A DNA stretch of 64,000 bases, from the NCBI GenBank assembly GCA_003481005.1, contig QUKC01000010.1, positions 1-64,000 on the forward strand, in the 5' to 3' direction. Shown piece after piece: positions 50,745 through 60,581 of this stretch. How positions within the stretch are numbered: the stretch's first letter is position 1; every line of letters starts with the position of its first letter. The DNA is from Firmicutes bacterium TM09-10. Lineage in GTDB: Bacteria; Bacillota; Clostridia; Lachnospirales; Lachnospiraceae. The position numbers and the translations under genes were made by a program. The notes under the pieces were generated by a model, which made no database searches, was not told where the DNA came from, and saw only the letters and a program-made list of their open reading frames with translations.

Positions 50745-51794
50745 TTATTCAAATGCAATCGCTTCTCCGGTTTCAGAAGATTTCCGGCACGCTTCCATTA
50801 CAGCCAGTACTCTGCGAACACTCGGAATCTTAACAAACTGCTCTGCTTTTCCATCGATCACGTCACTGAAATTCCTATAAAAATCAAGAATATCTGTCTG
50901 AATCTCCGGCAAGGGTTCTTCCACAATGCCTCCGGGCGGTACCGGTGCAAACTGTCTGGTCGGTCCTGCCGCGCTTTCTGCGATCTGTGGAGGCAGCTTT
51001 TCAAGCAACTGCCCGGTTCTGTAAATCGCACCGTCCACACCGCCAAGACTCTGGATTACCAGAGTTCCCTTATCTCCTGCTGCCAGCCATCTCGGTTGAT
51101 ATTTCAGAATATAAGTAGACAGTTCAATATGTGCGGTTACGCCATTATCCATTTTCAAAATAATCTTAAAATAATCATCGACTTCTTCATGCAGAACATT
51201 TTTCAGGTCTGCAAAAACTGTTTTCACTTTTGCATCCGGCATCATAAAAAGAATCTGGTCGATCAGATGAACGCCCCAGTCGTACATCATACCGCCGCCG
51301 TATTTTTTATACAGATGCCATTCATGCATATAACCGTTACCGGAATGGAGCCTTGATTCAATAGTGAATACCTTGCCTAACATACCTGTTTCATAAGCCT
51401 TTTTTACCGTGAGCATATCGCGGTCCCAGCGTCTGTTCTGGTGTGTGGTAAAGCATACGCCTGCTTCCTCGCAGGCTTTGGTCATTTCATCCAGTTCTGC
51501 AACATTCAGTGCTGCAGGTTTTTCTGTAATGACGTTTTTACCTGCTTTTGCTGCTTTAATCGCCATTTCTTTATGAAGATGATTGGGAACTGTCAAAATA
51601 ACCGTATTAATTTCCGGATCTGCAAGAAGTTCATCCGCCGAATGATACCCCTTTATTCCTGCTTCGATTGCTTCCTGTACGCGTTCCTCTTTGATATCCG
51701 CTGCACCAATCACTGTAACGCCAGCCTTCGGTGCCTGCTTGCTGTGAAATTTGCCCATACCACCGAAACCGATAATACCTAATTTCATGCTCAT
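50745..51794 (-). CDS. Gfo/Idh/MocA-family oxidoreductase
   Basis: This 349-residue NAD(P)-dependent sugar dehydrogenase has the Rossmann motif LGIIGFGGMGKFH at the start, VPNHLH (about 75), the signature EKPAA (about 95) with the catalytic lysine, and GGGMMYDWGVHLIDQ (about 170) with the catalytic aspartate/histidine pair. AGGAGG precedes the ATG. Members oxidise or reduce sugars, inositols or glycosides; substrate unknown. It forms a two-gene operon with the 79-residue protein and lies downstream of a MATE exporter and an AraC-type regulator. Confidence 0.9.
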   Translation of the reverse strand: MSMKLGIIGFGGMGKFHSKQAPKAGVTVIGAADIKEERVQEAIEAGIKGYHSADELLADPEINTVILTVPNHLHKEMAIKAAKAGKNVITEKPAALNVAELDEMTKACEEAGVCFTTHQNRRWDRDMLTVKKAYETGMLGKVFTIESRLHSGNGYMHEWHLYKKYGGGMMYDWGVHLIDQILFMMPDAKVKTVFADLKNVLHEEVDDYFKIILKMDNGVTAHIELSTYILKYQPRWLAAGDKGTLVIQSLGGVDGAIYRTGQLLEKLPPQIAESAAGPTRQFAPVPPGGIVEEPLPEIQTDILDFYRNFSDVIDGKAEQFVKIPSVRRVLAVMEACRKSSETGEAIAFE

Positions 51795-51923
51795 AGAATT
51801 CCCCTCCTGTTTTTATTTTCATTTATCTTTCATCTGTGTGAAATCTTTTCATCTATATTATGGCATGCAATTGAAATATTTTCAATATTTTTTTATATTT
51901 TATTTACTTTTTCATTTATTTTT

Positions 51924-53276
51924 TCATTTCACGAGTCTTTTTTTCATCCAGGAACCGCTCATATATCGGCTTACTCCATAAATCATGCCCAGTCCCCAGC
52001 CAATTGGCAGTCCTGCAAACACACCAAGATATCCGAAAAACGGCGCAAGAACCACTCCACCGATAATTCTTCCTGCCATTTCCAGAAGTCCCACATAAAC
52101 AGGCGCCATGGAATCTCCCGCTCCGATCAGGGTACTTTTTGACATATAAGTAATATTCAGGAAAATCTGTCCAATGGCAGATACAACCAGATACTGTCCT
52201 CCAATCAGGACCATATCTCCTCCCTCTTTACTGAAAATACCAATCAGCGGCGTCCTGAAAACAATCATCACCGTCATGGCAATCGCAGTATAGGCAAGAC
52301 CTATTTTCATCATGGCACGATATCCCTGCTTCACCCGGTCATAATTTCCCGCGCCAACATTCTGTCCGGTAAAAAACTGCATCGCGCCGGTCAAACCTCC
52401 CGGCGTATAGGCGAGCAGCATCTCGATTTTATTCGCTGCACTGTATGCCGCCATTACCGTCGCGCCGTACCCGTTGATAAACCGCTGCGTTATTATATTT
52501 CCGATCGAAATTGTCGCTGTAACCAAGGCCGATGGAATACCGATTTTTACCATATGTCTGGCAATCATCCAGTCAAACGCAATTGTGTCTTTTTCCGGAT
52601 GGATAATCGTCTGTTTTTTCCATAAAATGAGAATACAGATCACTGCAGAGATCAGAGTTGCCAGAACCGTCGCATATCCTACCCCCGCTACTCCCATGGA
52701 AAATCCGGCAACAAACAAAATATTCATCCCGATATTTAAAATACAGGTTACAACCAGCACCAGCATCGGCACTACAGAATCTCCCAGCGCTTTCGAAATG
52801 CCAAATGCCATATTATACAAAGCCGTCGGAACAGCTCCCCAGAAAATAATCCGCAAATATAAAACCGAATCTTCCAGAACGTCCTCCGGAACGCCCATCA
52901 GTCCCTGCAGCAGCTGCCTGCTGAATAATACTCCAAGGATTCCAAGCACCACTGCCAGCATTAAAATAATATAAAATGAAGTACAGATCGCACGTTTTAC
53001 ATTTTTTTCTTCCTCTTTTCCCGCCCCGTAATACTGCGATACAATAACGCCCATACCGGTTGTCGCGCCGCCCATCAAAAGCAGGACAAACTGTGATACG
53101 GATGTTGTACTTCCAACTGCCGCCAGCGCATGATCCCCGATAAATCGTCCTACAACAAGCGAATCTGCAACATTATACAGATTCTGTAAAATCATAGATA
53201 CAACAATCGGCAATCCAAACTGCAGTAGCTGCAGAGTAATATTTCCCTGCGTAAGATCTGTTTTTTTCTTTCCCAT
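51924..53276 (-). CDS. MATE-family efflux transporter
   Basis: This 450-residue, 12-helix MATE protein begins LTQGNITLQLLQFGLPIVVSMILQNLYNVADSLVVGRFIGDHALAAVGSTTSVSQ, typical of the DinF/NorM-like clostridial branch. Start at 53276 with GAGGG upstream. It follows the AraC-GH39 regulator gene in the same orientation and resembles the MATE gene at 57511, so the pair may be paralogues exporting related compounds. Confidence 0.9.
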   Translation of the reverse strand: MGKKKTDLTQGNITLQLLQFGLPIVVSMILQNLYNVADSLVVGRFIGDHALAAVGSTTSVSQFVLLLMGGATTGMGVIVSQYYGAGKEEEKNVKRAICTSFYIILMLAVVLGILGVLFSRQLLQGLMGVPEDVLEDSVLYLRIIFWGAVPTALYNMAFGISKALGDSVVPMLVLVVTCILNIGMNILFVAGFSMGVAGVGYATVLATLISAVICILILWKKQTIIHPEKDTIAFDWMIARHMVKIGIPSALVTATISIGNIITQRFINGYGATVMAAYSAANKIEMLLAYTPGGLTGAMQFFTGQNVGAGNYDRVKQGYRAMMKIGLAYTAIAMTVMIVFRTPLIGIFSKEGGDMVLIGGQYLVVSAIGQIFLNITYMSKSTLIGAGDSMAPVYVGLLEMAGRIIGGVVLAPFFGYLGVFAGLPIGWGLGMIYGVSRYMSGSWMKKRLVK

Positions 53277-53339
53277 TTTTCCCTCTTTCATTTCTATATC
53301 ATCCCTAACAGAGTACAAAACTCTGTACGCATTCTATTG

Positions 53340-55667
53340 TCATGAATCAAAAATTTCAATGATTCCAAATCCATTCGCCGGAACCGTTATCTGAAGCTCT
53401 ATTTTTCCATGTTCCGTGCTCACCCGGAACATTTCCCGAGAAGGAACAGAAATCTGTTTCATATACTCCAGATCCTCCCCGGACAACTCGGGATATCCTC
53501 CGAGCTTCTCCCATTCATCCAGAATGCTTCCAGAACCGTCTTCCACCCTCTGGATCCGCACATTGACTCTTTCTGATTCCATTTCCTTCAGTACAAAATG
53601 AATCTCCAGCTGATCACTGTCCAAAAACAATTCGGAAAGTTCTTCATAGTGAAACAGACAATCTGACTTTTCCACCGCAGCATAATTCAAACGCTTCAGG
53701 TTGTGATATATAATCGTATAATGATTATTTCCGTCTCCTGTAACAGCATAATTTGTCCCCCTGCAAATCAGCTTTTCTTTCATTTTTTTCAGAAAAAGAA
53801 ACGCATAACCCGCCGGCTTCATAATTCCATCCCGGGATAAAAGCCCTGCTCCCCCGAACAGAACAGATCTGGAATCCGTGTAATCCGAATACATGTCTGA
53901 GTAAACCCAATAACCCAGAATTTCCGGTCCGTTTTTCATACTGTCAATTGCATTTTTTATAATATAAGAGCCCTTGTACACTGTATCATTCAACAGACTT
54001 CTGTTCGATATCGTATTATTCCATGCACTGACATAAACGGCTGTATCCTCCAGACCACATTCCTTTTTTATCTCTCCTACCTTCTTAAGACACTGAATGA
54101 GAAAATCCGGATCGGTTACCCATTGCATCTGCGAATTTTCTCCCCGATAGGGAAAACCGGATAAAGAAATAAAGTCCGGACATACTTCCATTTGTTTCCA
54201 GCATTCCAGAGAATTTCTGATGCGTTCTTCATTGCAGATATCGAATTCCCCGCCTCCCGTCTTTGCCCTGGGAGCATATCTGTGAACTGCACGATAAAGC
54301 GCTGCATAGCACGCTTCCTGATACCATTGGTACCAGACACCATCCCTCGGATAAGGGCTCCACATCTCAAAAATCCAATGTTCTACTTCTTTCTGTGTGA
54401 AATGCTTTACCAGATGTTCCAGTAAATCAAACAGCAGTTTTTCCCACTCTTGGGGTGTATAGTCTGCAATTTCTTCATTTCGGTTTCCGCCCGTCTTTCG
54501 TGATACCCCATAGATATCAAAGGGTTTGGGTCCAATCTGGAAAAAGGGACGAATTCTGTTTTCCAACAAAAATTCGAGAATTCTGTCCAGATTTCTGAAA
54601 TTTGGACGTTCTCCTTTCTGAAATGGAAGGATTCTCATATTTTCATGAAAAATCCCCCAGATTCGAACGTATTCAAAATCAAGTTTCTCTTTCAACAACA
54701 AAATATGCTTCTGTACCTGTTGATCCATCAGATCTGCTGCAGGTCCGATATTGATCATCTTCTGCCATGGAGTTTCACACACTTCGCCTGTCCGTGTATC
54801 TGCCTCTACCGAAATTTTACTGATCTGCTCTTCCACCAGATTTCGTTTTGCCAGATTGTCCCGAAGGACATCATAGACTACCTCTTCCGATAAATTTCCC
54901 AGTTCCTGCTTCTTATATTTTCCACGATACTCCGACGGTGTTTCCCCAAAGTGCTCTTTAAAAGCCTTGTTAAACATTGCCAGACTGGAAAATCCACTGT
55001 CGTTTGCAATCTGCAAAATCGATAAATCTGTCTGTTTCAATTCTTCTACTGCATGTTCCAGACGCATTTTCATAACATACTGCATGAAGTTAATTCCGGT
55101 CTCCTGCTTAAACGCCCGGGAAAGATGTGATTCTGAAACATATAACCTGGAAGCAGCTTCCGCAAGGGAAATCTCTCCATTATAGTTTTCCTGAATATAG
55201 AAAAGAACCTGCTGAATCCTGTCTGCCGGTGCTCCTTTCACCAGATATTTCTGTACAAGAAGTTCTCCGATTTTACAGGCCAGTTCTTTCTGTAAAAAAC
55301 TGTCTTTGCCTTTCTGTTCGAAATAATTCACCAGGATCTCATGAAACAGTTTCCGTAACCCGGAGACATCCATACCATTCTGCATACTGCTGCATTCAAT
55401 TTTAAAATTTTCTATTCCGCAGCATTTTGAGAAAAAGGAATGTTTAAAATACAGACGTGCCGCGAGACCGCTATTTAAAACCAGTTCTTCTACAGAATCC
55501 CCTACATTAAATACATGAATATCGTCCTTTTGCAGGATAATATTTTCCTGATTCACTTTTAAAGCCACTTCTCCACGAAGTAAATAAAGGATTTCTATTC
55601 TGTATTTCACATTTTCTGTTTCTTCCTGCAGTTCCTGTATCCGAAGTTCTGTATTTTCCGTAACCAT
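53340..55667 (-). CDS. AraC-family regulator fused to an inactive GH39-like domain
   Basis: This 775-residue protein has a cupin-like sensor (about 20-100), an AraC DNA-binding domain with two helix-turn-helix units (ISLAEAASRLYVSESHLSRAFKQETGINFMQYV and ILQIANDSGFSSLAMFNKAFKEHFGETPSEYR, about 170-265), and a C-terminal GH39-type barrel (about 310-770). In active GH39 enzymes the acid/base lies in a WNEP motif and the nucleophile in TEWN; here they read EMWSPYP and VSAWNNTISN, so both glutamates are lost. The barrel may serve as a sugar sensor. Start at 55667 after GGGGAG. Divergent from the LacI gene. Confidence 0.85.
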   Translation of the reverse strand: MVTENTELRIQELQEETENVKYRIEILYLLRGEVALKVNQENIILQKDDIHVFNVGDSVEELVLNSGLAARLYFKHSFFSKCCGIENFKIECSSMQNGMDVSGLRKLFHEILVNYFEQKGKDSFLQKELACKIGELLVQKYLVKGAPADRIQQVLFYIQENYNGEISLAEAASRLYVSESHLSRAFKQETGINFMQYVMKMRLEHAVEELKQTDLSILQIANDSGFSSLAMFNKAFKEHFGETPSEYRGKYKKQELGNLSEEVVYDVLRDNLAKRNLVEEQISKISVEADTRTGEVCETPWQKMINIGPAADLMDQQVQKHILLLKEKLDFEYVRIWGIFHENMRILPFQKGERPNFRNLDRILEFLLENRIRPFFQIGPKPFDIYGVSRKTGGNRNEEIADYTPQEWEKLLFDLLEHLVKHFTQKEVEHWIFEMWSPYPRDGVWYQWYQEACYAALYRAVHRYAPRAKTGGGEFDICNEERIRNSLECWKQMEVCPDFISLSGFPYRGENSQMQWVTDPDFLIQCLKKVGEIKKECGLEDTAVYVSAWNNTISNRSLLNDTVYKGSYIIKNAIDSMKNGPEILGYWVYSDMYSDYTDSRSVLFGGAGLLSRDGIMKPAGYAFLFLKKMKEKLICRGTNYAVTGDGNNHYTIIYHNLKRLNYAAVEKSDCLFHYEELSELFLDSDQLEIHFVLKEMESERVNVRIQRVEDGSGSILDEWEKLGGYPELSGEDLEYMKQISVPSREMFRVSTEHGKIELQITVPANGFGIIEIFDS

Positions 55668-55841
55668 TCTTCTCCCCGTTTGAAAATTTATATGAAATTT
55701 ATTTATGAAAGCTTTCATTATCTTATTGCTATTTAACACTATAATACGCTATAATAAGATAAGTTAAGCCTAACTCAAAATAAAATAGAACGGCATCCTC
55801 AATAACATTTCCCTGCTATTTTCGATGCCCTGTGAGGTCTT
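55668..55841. promoter_or_regulatory. Divergent control region between AraC-type and LacI genes
   Basis: AT-rich; contains inverted repeats ATCTTATT and AATAAGAT about 30 bp apart and TATAAT-like boxes on both strands. It probably holds both promoters. Confidence 0.5.
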
Positions 55842-56846
55842 ATGAAAAAGAGTAAAACGACCATTCTGGAAATCGCTGATCAGGCCGGAGTTTCTCCCGC
55901 AACCGTCTCCCGTGTGCTGAACCACCGTTCTTTGGTAAAAGCAGACACCATCAGCAAAGTGGAAGAAGCCATGCGTACCCTTGGATATTCTTCAGGCTCC
56001 GGCAACACGTCCGGCATTGATAACGTCCCGGTAATCATCCTCAATATTCCGGATACCAACACAATTTTCTATCATGAAATCGTCCGCGGTGCCAAACAGG
56101 CAGCCAAAACGCATGACTGCCATATTATAATCAATGAAGTCACTTTAGGATCAGATGATGCGGAGCCGCTCTGCAAGCTTGCAAAACGAATCCAGGCATT
56201 TGGCGTTGTAATGATCAACAGTGTCTCCGAATCCTTTTTATCCCATTTGAGTTCTGTATGCCCGGTTGTGCAATGCTGCGAGCATAATGATAATACCCGT
56301 TTTTCCTATGTCAGCATCGATGACTACAGCGCCGCAAAACTCGCTACAGATCACCTGATTTCCTGTGGCTGTAAAAAAATTGCTTTTCTGAATGGTCCGT
56401 CCTCCTATAAGTATTCCCGAGAACGGTATCGCGGCTTCCTCGACTCCATGAATGCTGCCGGACTTCCTGTTGTTGACCGTTGGGTCTGCCCGGTTCCGGA
56501 TGTCAGCTATGACCTTGCTCTCGCATCTGCACAAAGATTACTTGACGATCAGGACAGACCTGACGCTTTCGTAACAGTCAGCGATATTCTCGCTATGGCT
56601 GTAATCAATGCCGCCAGCCATTATCATCTTACTGTTCCTGACGATATCATGGTAACCGGATTTGACAATATTGCCATATCCAAGATGATGAACCCTACTA
56701 TTACGACTGTCAGCCAGCCAAGATTTCAGATGGGATATACTGCTGTTGAACTGCTTTGCGATACGGTTGCACATCCCGGTTCCAATCCAAGGTGCATCAA
56801 TATGAACACTGAGCTGATTGTCCGTGCTTCTACTTCCAAAAACTGA
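55842..56846 (+). CDS. LacI-family transcriptional regulator
   Basis: This 334-residue protein has the LacI helix-turn-helix TILEIADQAGVSPATVSRVLNHRSLVKADTISKVEEAMRTLGY (about 7-50) and a periplasmic-binding-protein-like sensor (VIILNIPDTNTIFYHEIVRGAKQAA; DDYSAAKLATDHLISCGCKKIAFL; PDAFVTVSDILAMAVINAA). It likely represses nearby sugar or glycoside genes until an effector binds. It is divergent from the AraC-type regulator; its stop abuts the convergent membrane protein gene. Confidence 0.93.
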   Translation: MKKSKTTILEIADQAGVSPATVSRVLNHRSLVKADTISKVEEAMRTLGYSSGSGNTSGIDNVPVIILNIPDTNTIFYHEIVRGAKQAAKTHDCHIIINEVTLGSDDAEPLCKLAKRIQAFGVVMINSVSESFLSHLSSVCPVVQCCEHNDNTRFSYVSIDDYSAAKLATDHLISCGCKKIAFLNGPSSYKYSRERYRGFLDSMNAAGLPVVDRWVCPVPDVSYDLALASAQRLLDDQDRPDAFVTVSDILAMAVINAASHYHLTVPDDIMVTGFDNIAISKMMNPTITTVSQPRFQMGYTAVELLCDTVAHPGSNPRCINMNTELIVRASTSKN

Positions 56847-57398
56847 TCACATCAGAAACAGGATCAATCCATAATACAAACCAGCCGCTGCCCCGAATAT
56901 TGCTGTCCAAATCAGCATATTCCGGTAGCGGTTTTTCGTAGGCATTTCCGGCTCTCTTTCATAAAGGGCCAGATCATCGTCCTCTTCCCCCTCCGGATTA
57001 TTCGCTTTCTGATAGAGGGAGAATTCTGCATATGGGATTTCATCTGCAAACCGATAAACCTTTTCACTATATCCAAATTTTTCCGTTCTCACGATCTGGA
57101 TCACACACAGAGCTGCTGTCACAACTCCGAGGAACAGCCAGCAAAAAAAGTACGAATATCCGCTGTTTTTCCAGAAAAGCTCCCAGGTACCATCATTTTT
57201 ATGCTCCAGACATGCGATCAGTTCCACAGCTACAGAGCAAAAAGGCAGAACTATCATCCCCCAGTAAACCATACGGATCAGACCCGGAAGAAGCGGTTCA
57301 AAGCTTGCGCGGATAATTTTTCTGCGTTTTCTCTGATTCTTCTCCTGCAGTTTTTCTTTTTTTCGGATCTCACTTTCACGGCTAAATGGCTTCAGCAT
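56847..57398 (-). CDS. Membrane protein of unknown function
   Basis: This 183-residue protein has a charged N-terminus (KKEKLQEKNQRKRRK), two hydrophobic segments (about 38-58 and 82-105), an acidic loop (NNPEGEEDDDLALYEREPE) and a C-terminal helix (about 158-182). The start at 57398 follows GAGAGG. No family recognised. Confidence 0.65.
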   Translation of the reverse strand: MLKPFSRESEIRKKEKLQEKNQRKRRKIIRASFEPLLPGLIRMVYWGMIVLPFCSVAVELIACLEHKNDGTWELFWKNSGYSYFFCWLFLGVVTAALCVIQIVRTEKFGYSEKVYRFADEIPYAEFSLYQKANNPEGEEDDDLALYEREPEMPTKNRYRNMLIWTAIFGAAAGLYYGLILFLM

Positions 57399-57510
57399 AT
57401 TTCTGCCTCTCTTTTCTGATCGTTCCAATAACCTTTATTTTCTATTTCTCAGTATACGTTCTTTCTATTTTCCCTGCAATGTCATTCAAAGGATTTTTCA
57501 AAAACCCCTG

Positions 57511-58899
57511 TCATCCTTCTACAACCTCACGCTGCTTGATCAGGCATTTTTCCTTCCACTTTCCACTCTTATATCGAATCATTCCGAATATGGAGTTCAA
57601 TGCCCAGCTGGCCGGCGTTCCGATAAAAATGCCGATGTATCCGAGCGGGGTAAAATATGCCAGTACATAGGCAATTCCGACTCGCATGACCAGACCAATT
57701 ACACTCAGTACCGTAGATGCCGTCGCGTCTCCGGCACCGGTAAGAGTAAAGCGGAACGTATAATCAATTCCATTAAAGAAAATGCCAATTGCTGTAGCAA
57801 TCAAATAGTACGAACCAATCAAAATCGTTGTTTCTGTCGAGGTAAAAAGTCCCATCAGGAAACGTCCGCCAAATCCCAAAACGCAGGCAGAGAAAATCGA
57901 ATAAACTGCAATAATCTTAAAACAGGATGCCAGTCCTTTTCCTACTCTGTCAAATTTACCTGCGCCAACGTTCTGTCCTGCAAAAGTCTGCATACCGTCA
58001 GATACTCCTCCGGGCGGATACGCAATCAGCTGTTCCACCTTTGTCGCTGCTGCAAAAGCTGCCATTATCGGCAGTGTCGGTGTTGTGAAATCATTGATCA
58101 TAGTCTGAATCAGCAATGCGCCGATTGTCATGGTCGAGGATTGCAACGTTGCTGGAATACCAATCTTTAATATCAGCTTTGCTGCTTCTTTATCCGGTTT
58201 GAGCGCTTCCGCATCCGGATGGATTGCTTCTGTTTTTCTCCATAGAATCGTCCAGCAGGAAATTGCGGAAATAATATTTGCCAAAACTGTTGCGTATGCA
58301 ACACCATCTGTTTTCATATGAAATACAGTTACAAATAAAATATTTAATGCAATATTCATAATGGCCGTAATGATCAGTACGATCATGGGCGTTACCGAAT
58401 CCCCCAGCGAGCGGGAAAGCACATTTCCCATATTATAAAATGCAACCGCTATCGTTCCTGCAAAGATGATCCGAAGATATACAACTGCCATTTCCAGCGT
58501 TTCACCTTCTACATGCATCATGCGCAGAATCGCCGGACTGAAACTGATTCCGATCACCGTCATCAAAAGCGACACCCCGATCACGATATACATCGCTGTC
58601 ATCATGCTCTTTTTCACATTTTTATAATCTTTTGCCCCGATAAACTGGGAAACAACGACACCCATTCCGGTCGACAGGCCATATACCAGCATCAGGAGCA
58701 CACTCGAAACCGTACCTGCCGTACCTACCGCGCCCATTGCTGTATCTCCGACAAAATTGCCGATAATCAACGTATCCGCCATATTATAAAAGCTCTGCAA
58801 AATCAGGGTACATGCGATCGGCAGAGAAAACATCAACAATTCTTTTGTCGGATTTCCCTGCGTAAAATCCCTGATAGCTTTTTTCTTTCCAACCGCCAT
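57511..58899 (-). CDS. MATE-family efflux transporter
   Basis: This 462-residue MATE protein begins FTQGNPTKELLMFSLPIACTLILQSFYNMADTLIIGNFVGDTAMGAVGTAGTVSS and shows the 12-helix pattern with a duplicated half. AGGAGG precedes the ATG. It lies just downstream of the glycoside operon but is separated by a strong terminator. It may export an aglycone or a by-product of that pathway (inference). Confidence 0.9.
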   Translation of the reverse strand: MAVGKKKAIRDFTQGNPTKELLMFSLPIACTLILQSFYNMADTLIIGNFVGDTAMGAVGTAGTVSSVLLMLVYGLSTGMGVVVSQFIGAKDYKNVKKSMMTAMYIVIGVSLLMTVIGISFSPAILRMMHVEGETLEMAVVYLRIIFAGTIAVAFYNMGNVLSRSLGDSVTPMIVLIITAIMNIALNILFVTVFHMKTDGVAYATVLANIISAISCWTILWRKTEAIHPDAEALKPDKEAAKLILKIGIPATLQSSTMTIGALLIQTMINDFTTPTLPIMAAFAAATKVEQLIAYPPGGVSDGMQTFAGQNVGAGKFDRVGKGLASCFKIIAVYSIFSACVLGFGGRFLMGLFTSTETTILIGSYYLIATAIGIFFNGIDYTFRFTLTGAGDATASTVLSVIGLVMRVGIAYVLAYFTPLGYIGIFIGTPASWALNSIFGMIRYKSGKWKEKCLIKQREVVEG

Positions 58900-58952
58900 T
58901 TTAACTTCCTCCTGAACCTCTCGAATCTCTTCCGGATTCCATTTTTTCTGAG

Positions 58953-58990
58953 AAAAAGGGCGGCTTCACCCAGGTAAGGCCGCCCTTTTT
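58953..58990. terminator. Strong bidirectional terminator after the glycoside operon
   Basis: AAAAAGGGCGGC pairs with GCCGCCCTTTTT around a TTCACCCAGGTAAG-type loop. Confidence 0.9.
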
Positions 58991-59039
58991 CTCTATTCAT
59001 GGCAACAGATTGCTCCCAGAGCATACCTGCCATTGTTCC

Positions 59040-60092
59040 TTACAGCTCTGCTTCAATACATCTCTTGAGCATTTCATGATTTTTGCGGACCTGATCCACT
59101 TCATCGATCCACTTATCTCTTGTACAATCCTGCCAAGCTCTCTGTCCTTCAAATTCTGTACAGATGTAGCCGTCCCAGTTATTCTGCTTTAACAGACTGA
59201 TCACATCTTCAAATCTCTCCGCAGGCTCCGTATAATGTCCGGGCTGTCCGGGAATTTCGATCATATCGTGGCACTTTCCATGGAAGCTGAATACATAAGG
59301 CAAAATCGGAATCAGATCAGAAGGATCTGCACACTTGTTCCACTTAAACGCTCTTTCCTGCGCAGGAGTCAGCTTGCCTTTGAAATTCTTTTCGATTTCA
59401 TCACCCAGCTTATTTAAGTTCATCGGGTACAGGCTTTCATACACAACTCGGATTTCCTTTGCAAGATCCGGATCCATATGACGCAGCTCTCTTTCGATAC
59501 CATCGATGTAAGGTCCTCTGTTGAAAATACCCATATCCGGAACAAAACCGACCTTCTTGGTTCCTGTCTTCTTGATAAATTCAACGGTTTCCTCTACTGC
59601 AGTACCGGGTCTTTCACAAAACAGACCTTTGATGGTAGGATTAGGTCTGATCGGAATCGGAAGATGGATTTCCCATGCAATACCAACATCCAGCTTTTCT
59701 GCTGTATCCAGCGCGCCCTCGATAACGTCCGTAGGCAAACCGGTCATGGTACGGATATGCTTAAATCCCATATCATGGGCAAGCTGCAGATCCAGCTTCA
59801 GCAGTTCGGAAGCTTCTCTGTGATTTAAAACATGATCTCTGAAACGCATGGTATCCAGGAATCCATCAAATGCAACCGGCTGCAGATTATATCTTGCCAT
59901 TGTATTGTTCCAGTCGCCGATAAATTCTTTCGAAGGAAACGGATAGCCGGGAACGGTAGCTTCATTGATAATTTCCACACCATCACAGTGCAGGTTGTCA
60001 TGAAGTTCCTTGCACATATCCTTCCAGTCCATTTCTCCGAAAAACTGTGCCTGCTGATAACTATAAAAAGATACACCTCGTTTGATTGCCAT
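59040..60092 (-). CDS. TIM-barrel sugar isomerase-like protein, putative C-glycoside deglycosidase alpha subunit
   Basis: This 350-residue AP-endonuclease-2-type TIM barrel has likely metal ligands in IAWEIHLP (about 141), GFVPDMGIF (about 182), FSFHGKCHD (about 271) and CTEFEGQRAW (about 312), and begins RGVSFYSYQQAQFFGEMDWKD. It starts 19 bases after a DUF6379-type gene; that pairing is characteristic of DgpC/DgpB or DfgA/DfgB, which cleave 3-oxo-C-glycosides such as 3-oxo-puerarin. It could also act on other 3-oxo-glycosides. The ribosome site is AAGGGGGA. Confidence 0.75.
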   Translation of the reverse strand: MAIKRGVSFYSYQQAQFFGEMDWKDMCKELHDNLHCDGVEIINEATVPGYPFPSKEFIGDWNNTMARYNLQPVAFDGFLDTMRFRDHVLNHREASELLKLDLQLAHDMGFKHIRTMTGLPTDVIEGALDTAEKLDVGIAWEIHLPIPIRPNPTIKGLFCERPGTAVEETVEFIKKTGTKKVGFVPDMGIFNRGPYIDGIERELRHMDPDLAKEIRVVYESLYPMNLNKLGDEIEKNFKGKLTPAQERAFKWNKCADPSDLIPILPYVFSFHGKCHDMIEIPGQPGHYTEPAERFEDVISLLKQNNWDGYICTEFEGQRAWQDCTRDKWIDEVDQVRKNHEMLKRCIEAEL

Positions 60093-60111
60093 CTTATTTG
60101 TCCCCCTTCAC

Positions 60112-60555
60112 TCAAATTTCTACATCGAAATAGTAAACTTCCTGCTGCTTGCCTGCCATTTCTCTCGGCAGAGGAGTGTTGTCAATCCATTCCTGGTCAT
60201 GTGCCTGCCAGCCATACTGTGTCATCAGACCCTGCATCAGGCCTAAACGATGTTTGCCTTTTGCCAGACCGCCCGGGCATGCAACATACAGTGTTGCATA
60301 ATCATCATAATCCCAGTGCTCCCATGCTGCTTTGGCGATTTCCTCAAAGGTTCTGGGCGCTTTGTTATTGATCTCGAATTTCTGTGTCTCCAGCGGATAT
60401 TCCACACCGTCAACTTCTACATAATAGCCTCGCACCAGGCTCAGAAAACACCCTCTGTATTCTCCGATATGTACGTCTACTTTAAATCCTGCTGTTTCGC
60501 CGTTTTCCTCATAATTCTGAAAACTGCCGTCCTTAATCAGATAAGCATCAAACAT
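60112..60555 (-). CDS. DUF6379-type protein, putative C-glycoside deglycosidase beta subunit
   Basis: This 147-residue beta-rich protein matches the DUF6379/CGD beta family: FDAYLIKDGSFQNY, TAGFKVDVHIGEYRGCFLSLVRGYYVEVDGVEYPLE, and LYVACPGGLAKGKHRLGL near the end. In DgpBC-type enzymes this subunit packs on the TIM-barrel subunit and completes the active site. AAAGGAAGGGG-type sequence precedes the ATG. It lies between the flavodoxin gene (26 bases upstream) and the alpha subunit gene (19 bases downstream). Confidence 0.78.
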   Translation of the reverse strand: MFDAYLIKDGSFQNYEENGETAGFKVDVHIGEYRGCFLSLVRGYYVEVDGVEYPLETQKFEINNKAPRTFEEIAKAAWEHWDYDDYATLYVACPGGLAKGKHRLGLMQGLMTQYGWQAHDQEWIDNTPLPREMAGKQQEVYYFDVEI

Positions 60556-60581
60556 TTGTATACCCCTTCCTTTCTTTTTCC

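Noticed and set aside
50364-51356. Plus-strand frame opposite the Gfo/Idh/MocA gene
   Set aside because: Cysteine- and phenylalanine-rich shadow of a well-supported gene; it also runs through a terminator and a promoter.
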